From: Brevibacterium sp. S22
GTDB lineage: Bacteria > Actinomycetota > Actinomycetes > Actinomycetales > Brevibacteriaceae
Reading direction: 5' to 3'
Assembly: GCF_004745485.1 (NCBI RefSeq)
Contig: NZ_RHFG01000001.1
Coordinates: 372,001 to 436,000 of the forward strand
Length of the DNA: 64,000 nucleotides
The notes beneath the pieces are model-generated. The model did not search any database. It was not told the origin of the DNA and worked only from the letters and a program-made list of their open reading frames with translations. Shown in pieces: positions 25,742 through 34,179 of the stretch (position 1 is the stretch's first letter; each line of letters opens with the position of its first letter). Position numbers and translations under genes: made by a program.

Positions 25742-27304
25742 ATGAGGCGTCTGACCCGCAATTTCGTCGCAATCTGCTCCACCCTCGCATTGACCGCCGG
25801 GCTTGCCGCCTGCAGCAGCGGCTCCGACGAAGCCGGCGGTGCCGGCGACACGATCGTGGCCGAGACCGCCTTCAACCTCAAGACGATCGACCCGCACCGG
25901 CAATTCGAGTTCACCGGCTCGACGATCGACACCGCCATCTACCAGACGGCTCTCGAATTCGAGGACGGTGACCTCACGAAGCCGACAGATGGACTCTGCT
26001 CCTTCGAGATGTCCGACGACAGCAAGGAGATGACGCTCACCCTCAAAGATGAGGATGCGAAATTCTCCAATGGTGACCCCGTCACCGCCGACGACATCGT
26101 CTTCTCCTTCGAACGCCTCCAAGGAATCAAAGGCAACCCCTCGTTCTTCCTCGACGGGGTCACAGTGAAGAAGGTCGATGATCAAACGGTCAAGCTCACC
26201 AGTGAAGAACCCAATCCTGCACTGCCCTACATCCTCCCCAACTCCTCGATCGGGATCGTGAACTCGAAGGTGGTCAAGGAGAACGAGGGAACCACAGACG
26301 AAGAAGACGGGGCCGAACAGTTCCTCAACGAGAACTCTCAGGGATCGGGACCGTACAAGGTCGAGAAGTACGACGCCGACAGTCAGGTCGTGCTGACCGC
26401 GAACGAGCATTACAACGGCCCCGAACCGAAGTACAAACGAGTGGTTCTGCGGAATGTCTCGGCAGAGACTCAGCTGACAGATCTACAGTCGGGTCAGGCT
26501 CAGGTCGCCTACGACCTCAACTCTGATCAGGCGGGGCAGATCGACGAATCCATGGGCAAGATCTCCAGCCTGCCCTCGACCCGCAGCCTGTACATCTTCA
26601 ACAACGCAGATGAGAAGATCGGCGGCCCCGCAGCTGATCCGAACTTCCGCAAAGCTGTGATGGCTGCGATCGACTACGACAAACTCATCGACCTCGCCGG
26701 TGAAGGATCGCAGCGCATGGCCAGCCTCGTGCCGAATGAGTTCGTCGGTGCCGTCGCCGAGGACGAAGCTCCTGAACGCGACCTCGCGAAGGCGAAGAAG
26801 CTGCTGCAGGAGGCCGGCTACGACGGGGAGAAGGTCCCCTTCCACTACTCGAGTGATCAGGCCGTCAACGGAGTCGACCTCGCGCAGCTGGCCGAGACCC
26901 TGCAGGCTCAGCTGAAGGAAGCCGACATCAACCTCGACCTCAAACCTGCTCCGAGCTCCACTCAGCTCGACGGCTTCCGCTCGGCCAAACAGCCGATGGG
27001 AATCGGGACCTGGGGTGCCGACTTCCCCGATCCGACGAACTACAACGTCTTCATCCCCGGCGGCAGCGTTGCCGAACGCGTGAACTGGAACGAAGACCCG
27101 AAGCTGAAGAAGCTGGCGGATGAAGCGGCTGAGGCGAAGGGCGATGCGCGCGATGCCGCCTACGCGAAGCTGTTCAAGGCGACCACCGACACCGCGGTGT
27201 GGATCCCGCTCGTCCAGCCGGTCGACACCGTCGCCGTCGGTTCGAGCATCACGAAGTTCGTGTCCAACGCCGACGTCTCGTTCGACTTCGCAAAGGCAGA
27301 GTGA
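25742..27304 (+). CDS. Peptide ABC transporter substrate-binding lipoprotein (DppA/OppA-like)
   Basis: A 520-residue extracellular solute-binding protein family 5 member. The first 23 residues are a lipoprotein signal peptide with lipobox LAAC, so the mature protein is anchored to the outer face of the membrane. The family 5 pattern is visible in TIDPHRQFEFTG, FSNGDPVTADDIVFSFERL and GTWGADFPDPTNY. It is the first gene of a five-gene peptide-importer operon that ends with an isoaspartyl dipeptidase, pointing to di- or oligopeptide import. Confidence 0.9.
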   Translation: MRRLTRNFVAICSTLALTAGLAACSSGSDEAGGAGDTIVAETAFNLKTIDPHRQFEFTGSTIDTAIYQTALEFEDGDLTKPTDGLCSFEMSDDSKEMTLTLKDEDAKFSNGDPVTADDIVFSFERLQGIKGNPSFFLDGVTVKKVDDQTVKLTSEEPNPALPYILPNSSIGIVNSKVVKENEGTTDEEDGAEQFLNENSQGSGPYKVEKYDADSQVVLTANEHYNGPEPKYKRVVLRNVSAETQLTDLQSGQAQVAYDLNSDQAGQIDESMGKISSLPSTRSLYIFNNADEKIGGPAADPNFRKAVMAAIDYDKLIDLAGEGSQRMASLVPNEFVGAVAEDEAPERDLAKAKKLLQEAGYDGEKVPFHYSSDQAVNGVDLAQLAETLQAQLKEADINLDLKPAPSSTQLDGFRSAKQPMGIGTWGADFPDPTNYNVFIPGGSVAERVNWNEDPKLKKLADEAAEAKGDARDAAYAKLFKATTDTAVWIPLVQPVDTVAVGSSITKFVSNADVSFDFAKAE

Positions 27305-27306
27305 GG

Positions 27307-28419
27307 ATGGCGGAAGCCACCACGGCGCCACACGGTGGTGAAGTCGCAACCGCGTCGGATGAGACGGATGCGGCGCAGCGAATCAAACCGCCGAAGCTCC
27401 ATCCGCTGCTCCGTTTCATCCTCGTCCGGATCGGGATCTCGATCATCCTGATCTGGGGCGTGACGGTCGTGACGTTCCTGCTCACCAACCTCGTGCCCAC
27501 CGACCCGGTCGCCGCCATCCTCGGCGACCGGGCTGCGGCAGACCCCGAGATCGTCGCGCAGACTCGGGCGAAGCTCGGACTCGACCAACCACTCCTCGTC
27601 CAATACTTCACATACCTGGGCAATCTGCTCCAAGGAGACCTGGGCGTCTCCAACCAGACCCGCACACCCGTGCTCGCCTCGATCGGGCAGGTCTTCCCCG
27701 CCTCGATCGAACTCGGCATCGGAGCGATTCTCATCTCCGTGATCCTCGGCCTGCTGCTCGGTCTGCTCAGCGCTCTCAAACAGAACAGCCTCGTCGACCA
27801 CGCGATCCGCACACTCAGCCTCATCGGCATCTCGGCACCCACGTTCTGGATCGCCACCGTCACCTATTTCGTGTTCTTCTTCAAACTGAGAGTCGTCCCC
27901 GGAGCCGGACGCCTCGATCCATGGATCACTCCTCCGCCGAAGGTGACCGGCCTCTACACCGTCGATTCCCTTCTGGCCGGTCAGCTGGCGACATTCACCA
28001 ACGCGCTCGGCCACCTCGTTCTGCCCTCGTGCGTTCTCGCGCTCTTCACCATCGGGCTGCTCACGCGATTCAGTCGCTCCAGCGTCCTCGACATCATCAG
28101 ACTCGACTACGTCACCGCTGCCAAGGCGAAGGGGCTGCCGGCACGAACCGTGGTCTTCAAATACATCTTCCGCGGTGCGCTGGTCCCGATCATCACCGTC
28201 GTCGGTCTGGCGTTCGGGTCCCTTCTCTCCGGTGCTGTGCTGACTGAGACCGTCTTCGCCTGGAACGGAATCGGCCAATATGCCTACCGCGGCGCGACCA
28301 CACTGGACCTGCCCGTCATCATGGGCGTCGGACTCGTCATCGGCATCGTCTATATCCTCGTGAACTTCATCGTCGACCTGATCTACGGCTTCGTGGATCC
28401 GAGAGTGAGGGTGAGATGA
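27307..28419 (+). CDS. Peptide ABC transporter permease (DppB-like)
   Basis: A 370-residue inner-membrane permease. After a 35-residue cytoplasmic tail come the DppB-type first helix (FILVRIGISIILIWGVTVVT), VPTDPV, GLDQPLLVQY and the LGDLGVS-like GDLGVSNQT. The EAA loop AKAKGLPARTVVFKYIFRGAL contacts the ATPase. The ATG at 27307 lies 3 bases after the preceding stop with GTGAGG upstream; an earlier in-frame ATG at 27199 lies inside the binding-protein gene. It overlaps the next permease by 4 bp. Confidence 0.9.
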   Translation: MAEATTAPHGGEVATASDETDAAQRIKPPKLHPLLRFILVRIGISIILIWGVTVVTFLLTNLVPTDPVAAILGDRAAADPEIVAQTRAKLGLDQPLLVQYFTYLGNLLQGDLGVSNQTRTPVLASIGQVFPASIELGIGAILISVILGLLLGLLSALKQNSLVDHAIRTLSLIGISAPTFWIATVTYFVFFFKLRVVPGAGRLDPWITPPPKVTGLYTVDSLLAGQLATFTNALGHLVLPSCVLALFTIGLLTRFSRSSVLDIIRLDYVTAAKAKGLPARTVVFKYIFRGALVPIITVVGLAFGSLLSGAVLTETVFAWNGIGQYAYRGATTLDLPVIMGVGLVIGIVYILVNFIVDLIYGFVDPRVRVR

Positions 28420-29351
28420 GCATCGGCACCCCGAAGCATTCCGACAATGCCCCCACCAACACCGAGGCGGTATCGCGCGATCCTGTCGATCCGGGGCTGA
28501 AGAGGTGGCAGATCCGCTTCCCGAAGGCCCTGCGCACCCCACTGGGGTTCGTGGGCGCGGGCATCCTCGTGATCTGGCTGATCGTGGCGATCTTCGCACC
28601 GCTCCTTGCCCCGTTCGATCCTCTGGCCCAGAACTTCCCCCGGCTCTCGGCCCCAAGCAGTGAGAACCTGCTCGGCACCGACACCCTGGGCCGAGACGTG
28701 CTTTCCCGGATCCTCCTTGCCGCCCGAACCACTCTGCCCGCCGCGGTGTTCGTCGTCATCTGTTCGGCGCTGCTCGGCTCGGTCCTCGGCGCCATCGCCG
28801 GATACTTCGGTCGAGCCGTCGACGAGATCATCATGCGCATCGCCGATCTGGTGTTCGCCTTCCCCACAATCATCCTCGCCATGGTCATTGCGGCCGCACT
28901 CGGCCCGGGACTGAAGAATGCGATCATCGCGATCCTGCTCGTCTCGTGGCCGTCCTACGCTCGTGTCACCAGGTCGCTGGTGATGACCGCCCGCGGCAGC
29001 GAATACGTCATCGCCGGGCGCCTGCTCGGCTTCAGCGCGGGCAGGTCTCTGGCTCGCGAAATCGCCCCGAACGTCATCTCTCCTGTGGTCGTGCTCGCCA
29101 CCCTCGATGTCGGTTCAGCGATTCTCACGATGGCGGGACTGTCATTCCTGTCTCTCGGTGCTGTTCCGCCGACGCCCGATTGGGGTGCCATGATCAGCGA
29201 AGGAGTCTCTCAGTTCGCGGCCTGGTGGATCGCGTTCTTCCCCGGGCTCTGCATCCTCACCATCGTCATGGCGTTCAATTTCATCGGCGACAGTCTGCGC
29301 GACAGTCTTGACCCGCATACCGCGCAGGAAGTTGGTGAGACGACGTCATGA
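28416..29351 (+). CDS. Peptide ABC transporter permease (DppC-like)
   Basis: A 311-residue second permease subunit. It has a short N-terminal tail, then FVGAGILVIWLIVAIFAPLLAP and the family motif LLGTDTLGRDVLSRIL, plus a C-terminal EAA-type loop (GRLLGFSAGRSLAREIAPNV). It forms the channel with the upstream DppB-like protein. It is translationally coupled on both sides (ATGA overlaps at 28416 and 29348). Confidence 0.9.
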   Translation: MSIGTPKHSDNAPTNTEAVSRDPVDPGLKRWQIRFPKALRTPLGFVGAGILVIWLIVAIFAPLLAPFDPLAQNFPRLSAPSSENLLGTDTLGRDVLSRILLAARTTLPAAVFVVICSALLGSVLGAIAGYFGRAVDEIIMRIADLVFAFPTIILAMVIAAALGPGLKNAIIAILLVSWPSYARVTRSLVMTARGSEYVIAGRLLGFSAGRSLAREIAPNVISPVVVLATLDVGSAILTMAGLSFLSLGAVPPTPDWGAMISEGVSQFAAWWIAFFPGLCILTIVMAFNFIGDSLRDSLDPHTAQEVGETTS

Positions 29352-30133
29352 GCATGATCAGCATCAGAGATCTCAATCTGTCAGTCACCACGAGCAAGCA
29401 GACTGCTCATATCCTCAAAGACGTCTCTTTCGAGCTCGAGGCAGGTCGCATCACCGGAGTCGCAGGAGCATCCGGCTCCGGCAAGACCCAGACCGGCCTG
29501 GCCATCTTGGGGCTCTCCCCCGCGGGCGCGGAGCTGAGCGGCAGCATCGGCTTCGACGGAGTCGAACTGGTGGGCATGCCCGCCAAGGAACACAACCGTC
29601 TGCGCGGAGTGCAGCTGTCCATGGTGTTTCAGGACCCGGCTTCAGCGTTCCACCCCATGCTCAGTGTCGGCGACCAGATCACTGACCACCTTCGCCACCA
29701 CCAGAAGGTGTCGAAGAGAGAGGCCCTGACCAAAGCCATCAAGATCCTCGGTCGGACCAGAGTTCCCCACCCGGAGGAAGCGGTGAAGAAGTACCCGCAT
29801 CAGTTCTCCGGCGGACAGCTGCAGCGCATCGCCTTCGCCTCAGCGATCATCTGCGACCCGAAGGTCCTCATCGCCGACGAACCGACCACCGCACTCGATG
29901 TCACCGTTCAGGCGGGCATCCTCCGCCTGCTGCGTGAACTCTGCGATGATCTCGACCTCGCTGTGCTGCTGGTCACCCACGACTTCGGCGTGCTCTCCTC
30001 AGTCGCGGACACCATCGTCGTCATGAAGAACGGGGTCGTCGTCGAGTCCGGGGAACGGGAAGCCGTGATCACTGCGCCGCAACACGAATACACACGGTCA
30101 CTCATCGAATCGCTGCCAGGAGCGGAGGTCTGA
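29348..30133 (+). CDS. Peptide ABC transporter ATP-binding protein (DppD-like)
   Basis: A 261-residue ABC ATPase. Walker A is AGASGSGKTQTG, Q-loop VFQDPASAF, signature FSGGQLQRIAFA, Walker B VLIADEPTTALD and H-switch THDFG. It is somewhat shorter than most DppD/OppD (about 320), and the C-terminal oligopeptide extension with its iron-sulfur cysteines is absent. It pairs with the DppF-like subunit two bases downstream. Confidence 0.9.
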   Translation: MSMISIRDLNLSVTTSKQTAHILKDVSFELEAGRITGVAGASGSGKTQTGLAILGLSPAGAELSGSIGFDGVELVGMPAKEHNRLRGVQLSMVFQDPASAFHPMLSVGDQITDHLRHHQKVSKREALTKAIKILGRTRVPHPEEAVKKYPHQFSGGQLQRIAFASAIICDPKVLIADEPTTALDVTVQAGILRLLRELCDDLDLAVLLVTHDFGVLSSVADTIVVMKNGVVVESGEREAVITAPQHEYTRSLIESLPGAEV

Positions 30134-30135
30134 CC

Positions 30136-30972
30136 ATGACATCGATTGACCAGGCTTCAACCGCCTCCGCCGACCAGACCCCCACCGCGGGCGCACCTCT
30201 GTTGTCGCTCGATTCCGTGGCGTGCGAATACAGACTCGACGGCGGCGGACGCTTCCGGGCGGTCGACGGCGTGTCTCTGCAATTGGGCCGGTCCGAAGTG
30301 CTCGGACTCGTCGGCGAATCCGGCTGCGGGAAGTCAACCTTGGCCAAACTCATCTGCGGTTTGGAGAGACCTGCCGGCGGCTCCATCACCTTCGATGGCA
30401 ACCCGGTCAGGGCGCTGGGCTTGAAGAAACGGGCGCAGGAGCTGCTGGGAATCCAGATGGTCTTCCAGAACCCCTACGCATCGCTCAATCCGCGTCGACG
30501 CATCCGCGACCAGCTCGAAGACGCATTGGCCCTGAACCCAGACGGCTCCTGGACCGTCGACTCGCTGTTGGATGCCGTCGATCTGCCGTCGGACTCCGCG
30601 CATCGCTATTCGCATTCGTTCTCCGGCGGGCAGAGGCAGCGCATCGCGATTGCTCGCGCCCTGGCCGCGGGGCCGAAGGTGCTCGTCGGAGATGAGCCCA
30701 TCGCCTCACTCGATGCGTTCCTCCAAGCACGGATCGCTCGCATGATGCGCGACCTCGCCATCGATTCCGGAGCTTCGATGATCTTCATCAGCCACGATCT
30801 CTCGGTTGTCCGCGATATCGCAGACAGGGTCGCGGTGATGGAAGCCGGTCGAATCGTCGAAGTCGCCCCGACCGACCAGATCTGGGATGACCCACAGCAC
30901 CCGTATACGAAGAAGCTGCTGGCCGCGATTCCGAAGGTCGACGGCAAGGGAATCATCCCCGGCAGCAGCTGA
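30136..30972 (+). CDS. Peptide ABC transporter ATP-binding protein (DppF-like)
   Basis: A 278-residue ABC ATPase, the second motor subunit. Walker A is GESGCGKSTLA, Q-loop MVFQNPYASLNPRR (the DppF/OppF form), signature FSGGQRQRIAIARAL, Walker B VLVGDEPIASLD (TT replaced by IA) and H-loop SHDLS. Only two bases separate it from the preceding stop. With the four upstream genes it makes a complete importer. Confidence 0.9.
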   Translation: MTSIDQASTASADQTPTAGAPLLSLDSVACEYRLDGGGRFRAVDGVSLQLGRSEVLGLVGESGCGKSTLAKLICGLERPAGGSITFDGNPVRALGLKKRAQELLGIQMVFQNPYASLNPRRRIRDQLEDALALNPDGSWTVDSLLDAVDLPSDSAHRYSHSFSGGQRQRIAIARALAAGPKVLVGDEPIASLDAFLQARIARMMRDLAIDSGASMIFISHDLSVVRDIADRVAVMEAGRIVEVAPTDQIWDDPQHPYTKKLLAAIPKVDGKGIIPGSS

Positions 30973-30983
30973 CCGGCTATACA

Positions 30984-30998
30984 GCGGCGCTTCGCCGC
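30984..30998. terminator. Short hairpin between the ABC operon and iadA
   Basis: GCGGCG-CTT-CGCCGC, a perfect 6-bp stem with a 3-nt loop, 12 bases after the dppF-like stop and 25 before iadA. It may attenuate or process the transcript; without a U-tract a full stop is doubtful. Confidence 0.3.
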
Positions 30999-31022
30999 GC
31001 GGCATCGAAAGGACGCGTTGTC

Positions 31023-32177
31023 ATGGTCACCTTGATACGTGGGGCGGAGATCTGCGCACCCGAACCGCTGGGCGTGTGCGACATCCTCGTTGAGGGTTCG
31101 CTCATCGCCCATATCGGCGAGGTGGACAGCAGCTCTGCTGCGAAGCTGCCGGATTCGGCGATCATCGATGCGACCGGGCTGACTGCTGTGCCGGGTTTCA
31201 TCGATCCCCACGTCCACATCGTCGGAGGCGGAGGTGAGGGCGGGTATGCGACTCGCACACCCGAGATCGATGTCGCCGACATCATCAGCGCAGGAGTGAC
31301 CACCGTCGTCGGCTGCCTCGGCACCGACTCCATCACCCGATCGCACCGGGGGCTCATCGCCAAGGCTCGGGGCCTCGCGGAAGAGGGCATCACGACGTTC
31401 GTCTATACCGGCAGCTACCAGCTGCCCGCGCGGACCGTCACCGGTTCCGTCGCCGACGACATCGTCCTCATCGACAAAGTGATCGGGGCCGGAGAGATCG
31501 CCATCTCCGAAAGACGATCGTTCCAACCGACGATCGAGGAACTCGCCGACATCGTCAGCCAGTGCCACGTCGGCGGGCTGCTCAGCGGCAAGGCCGGAGT
31601 CACTCACTTCCATGTCGGATCGCATTCGACTCGGCTGGCACCTCTTCATCGCCTCCTCGACGACTATCCGATTGCTCCGCCTGCCGTCTATGCCACCCAC
31701 ATCACCCGTGATGACGAGCTCATAGCCGAGGCTGTCGACCTGGCGGCCAAAGGGGCGTTCGTCGATATGACGGCAGGGCCTTCCACCGTGGATGCGGTGA
31801 GGAAGTTCGTCGATTTCGGCGGCAGTCTCGATCAGCTCACTCTGTCCTCGGACGCCAATGGAAGTCTGCCGAAGTTCGATGTGCATGGACGCCTGACGGA
31901 ACTGAAGGTGGCAGACCAGTCGACGCTCTTCGATCAGGTGTGGGCGTGTGTCGACGACAGTGGCCTGTCCCTGTCTCAGGTCCTCTCATTCGTCACTGCC
32001 AACACTGCCGATGCCCTGAAGCTCACGGGCAAGGGACGCATCCGTGCCGGCTGTGATGCCGATCTTCTCTTCGTCGACGACGAGCAGAAGATCCAGTATG
32101 GATTCGCGTTAGGCCGCCCGACCATCAGCGACGGCGAACAGCTGATCAGAAGCACCTTCGATCAGACTCCGCTCTGA
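31023..32177 (+). CDS. iadA: Isoaspartyl dipeptidase (beta-aspartyl peptidase)
   Basis: A 384-residue binuclear-metal amidohydrolase that cleaves isoaspartyl (beta-Asp) dipeptides from damaged proteins. Conserved parts are PGFIDPHVHIVGGGGEGG (metal His63 and His65), GLTAV, GCLGTDSITR, HFHVGSH, ATHIT and LSSDANGS with the catalytic Asp. The E. coli enzyme has a carboxylated Lys (IGVKCAISDHRS); here the same place reads IGAGEIAISERRS, so a Glu probably bridges the metals. Placement after a dipeptide importer suggests salvage of isoaspartyl peptides. The ATG at 31023 has AAAGGA upstream. Confidence 0.88.
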   Translation: MVTLIRGAEICAPEPLGVCDILVEGSLIAHIGEVDSSSAAKLPDSAIIDATGLTAVPGFIDPHVHIVGGGGEGGYATRTPEIDVADIISAGVTTVVGCLGTDSITRSHRGLIAKARGLAEEGITTFVYTGSYQLPARTVTGSVADDIVLIDKVIGAGEIAISERRSFQPTIEELADIVSQCHVGGLLSGKAGVTHFHVGSHSTRLAPLHRLLDDYPIAPPAVYATHITRDDELIAEAVDLAAKGAFVDMTAGPSTVDAVRKFVDFGGSLDQLTLSSDANGSLPKFDVHGRLTELKVADQSTLFDQVWACVDDSGLSLSQVLSFVTANTADALKLTGKGRIRAGCDADLLFVDDEQKIQYGFALGRPTISDGEQLIRSTFDQTPL

Positions 32178-32222
32178 GCTGGTACTCCCTGCCTGCACGT
32201 GGTCGGTCTCGGCTCACCGGAT

Positions 32223-33089
32223 TCAGTGTCGGATGATGCGTGCGGACCTCCGCTGTGCGTACTCGGCTGGGCTGAAGCCGGTGACGCGGACGAAGTCCGT
32301 GCTGAAGTGCGACTGGTCGAACCACCCGAAATGAGCGCCGAGGTCGGCCAGAGTCCCGTCCCAGCCGCGGTCGATCGCTCCGACGGCATCGATGACTCGT
32401 GCCCTGGCCAGGATCTTCTTCGCACCGACCCCGCAGAAGCCGCTGAACATCCGCTGCAGTGTGCGTTCGCTGATCTCTGCTCTCTCCGCGAGGATCTTCA
32501 GACTCACGACTTCGGGGTCGGCAAGAATGTCGAGGGCCCGCTTCAGTCGTTCGAACGCCGGGTTCATCTGCGGTCTCCAGGACAGCAGCCAGCTCTCCAC
32601 CGCCGCAGCCAATTCGCTGAACTCCGGTGCTGCGTTCCTCTGCGACTGTGAGAACATGTCCGCCAGTCCGAGGTCGGCCTCCAATCTCGGAAACCACTGC
32701 TTCGCAGACACCGTCGAATCGCGGATGCTCAGCGGCCTCTGGTCGGAGAAGGCCAGTGTTGCGCCGGGCTGAAAATTCACGCCGAAGACTGCGCCACGAC
32801 CGAAGATTCCCACATCGAAACGCCGTTCTGTCACTGGCCCGGTCACCCAGGCTCCGGGCCCAGCAACGTGGGCACGCCGGCTGTTGCCGAACTCGAAGGT
32901 GAGATTGATAGTCGGTTCGGAGACGGTCGCCGCCTGATAGCTCTCACCATCCGGCAGGTCCCATTCGACGGCCCAATATCGTTTGACGAAGGGACGCAGG
33001 CGCTCGGCGACGACACGCACGGACGAATACTGCGCGTGCTCGAGCATCTCCCCCGGCTTGAGCACACGTCCGAAGAAATGCTGCGGCAT
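32223..33089 (-). CDS. AraC-family transcriptional regulator
   Basis: A 288-residue protein with an N-terminal effector/dimer domain (VVAERLRPFVKRYWAVEWDL) and a C-terminal AraC double helix-turn-helix: LKILAERAEISERTLQRMF, then LADLGAHFGWFDQSHFSTDFVRVTGFSPAEY. The start at 33089 (MPQHFF) is preferred for the GAGGG five bases upstream; an in-frame ATG at 33134 would add 15 residues but lacks a ribosome-binding site. It diverges from the VOC-family gene with about 54 bp between, so it may control it. Confidence 0.83.
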   Translation of the reverse strand: MPQHFFGRVLKPGEMLEHAQYSSVRVVAERLRPFVKRYWAVEWDLPDGESYQAATVSEPTINLTFEFGNSRRAHVAGPGAWVTGPVTERRFDVGIFGRGAVFGVNFQPGATLAFSDQRPLSIRDSTVSAKQWFPRLEADLGLADMFSQSQRNAAPEFSELAAAVESWLLSWRPQMNPAFERLKRALDILADPEVVSLKILAERAEISERTLQRMFSGFCGVGAKKILARARVIDAVGAIDRGWDGTLADLGAHFGWFDQSHFSTDFVRVTGFSPAEYAQRRSARIIRH

Positions 33090-33143
33090 CTCTTCCCTCT
33101 GTGACGCATTTTTCCTAGTGGCGTCATCGTCCATGGCACAAGA

Positions 33144-33563
33144 ATGTCAGACATGACTGACACACAGAAGACCGACATCGCCGACAGCACCAGCGCAGAG
33201 CCCGTCGCCACACTGGCGATGGTCACCCTCGACGCACTGAATGCCGCCGAGCTCGGAGAGTTCTACTCCTCCATCCTCGGCTGGCCGATCGCCTACTCGG
33301 ACGAGAACTATGCAATGCTCACCGGACCGAGCCACGCTCTGGGCATCGGCACGGTCCCGGACCACCAGCGACCGAACTGGCCCGACGACGGACACAAGCA
33401 GTTCCACCTCGACCTCGCCGCCGATGACGTTCAGGCGGCGGCCGATCGCTGCGTCGAGCTCGGAGCCACCCGCGCCGATCCTCAGCCGGGCGACACCTGG
33501 GTCGTGCTCATCGACCCGGCCGGCCATCCGTTCTGCATCTCGGACGCGAAGAACTGGGGGTGA
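33144..33563 (+). CDS. VOC-superfamily (glyoxalase/bleomycin-resistance fold) protein
   Basis: A 139-residue protein with a single pair of beta-alpha-beta-beta-beta modules: LDALNAAELGEFYSSILGWPI at the N-side and KQFHLDLAADDVQAAADRCVELGATRA, then DPAGHPFCI. Family members are metal-dependent isomerases, dioxygenases or binding proteins; the substrate is not readable. The ATG at 33144 is used; a second at 33153 is possible and neither has a clear ribosome-binding site. It diverges from an AraC regulator and converges on the next gene. Confidence 0.75.
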   Translation: MSDMTDTQKTDIADSTSAEPVATLAMVTLDALNAAELGEFYSSILGWPIAYSDENYAMLTGPSHALGIGTVPDHQRPNWPDDGHKQFHLDLAADDVQAAADRCVELGATRADPQPGDTWVVLIDPAGHPFCISDAKNWG

Positions 33564-33593
33564 GCAGTCCTCAAGCTGTGTCCGGTCGGGCTC

Positions 33594-34178
33594 TCAGCTT
33601 CGGCCGCGCTTGTCCGCTCGCACGATGTAGTGAGACCCGTCCAAGCCGTCGACGAGGATCGTCGCCGAATGCTTCGCGTTCGCTCCCGTGACGATCCAGT
33701 TGGGCTTGAGCACACCGCGCAGACCGGCAACGGGAGTGATCTCGATGCCCATTCCGAGTTTGACCGTTCTCACGACCTTCGCGCGGGCCAAGGACCGTGC
33801 AGTCCGCTCGGCCTCGACACACGTCGGCATCCGTCCCGAGTGCTCGCTGAGCAGGCTCGACCACTCCTGTGGGGTCGCCGAGGCACCTCGCGGTGTGAAG
33901 CCGGCGATCACTCCCCGCCCGGACAACGCATTGACGAGCACATCCATGCGCTGCCCCGGACCGCCGGGAGCATGCCTGAAGAGTCCGCGTGTGCGCACGT
34001 CCAGGCACGCCCACCAGAACGGGTGGTGAACGTCTCTGACCTCGGCGACGGCACCTGGGAGTTTGCGCTGGAAGACGGCGAGCGCCTCGGCGGCGGTGAC
34101 GTGCGGATTCATCCGCACCGGGTTGTCGACCTGCAGGTCTGAGCTGACCGGCTGCCCGGTTCCGATCTCAGCACTCAT
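33594..34178 (-). CDS. Conserved hypothetical protein, symporter-linked
   Basis: A 194-residue soluble protein without a motif I can assign. Visible stretches are NPHVTAAEALAVFQRKLPGAV, HPFWWACLDVRTRGLFR, GRMPTCVEAERTARSLARAKV and a C-terminal KPNWIVTGANAKHSATILVDGLDG. It has no signal peptide or membrane helix. It starts one base after the stop of the sodium:solute symporter, so it is cotranscribed and may be a regulator or processing factor for the transported substrate. I do not recognise the family. Confidence 0.6.
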   Translation of the reverse strand: MSAEIGTGQPVSSDLQVDNPVRMNPHVTAAEALAVFQRKLPGAVAEVRDVHHPFWWACLDVRTRGLFRHAPGGPGQRMDVLVNALSGRGVIAGFTPRGASATPQEWSSLLSEHSGRMPTCVEAERTARSLARAKVVRTVKLGMGIEITPVAGLRGVLKPNWIVTGANAKHSATILVDGLDGSHYIVRADKRGRS

Positions 34179-34179
34179 C

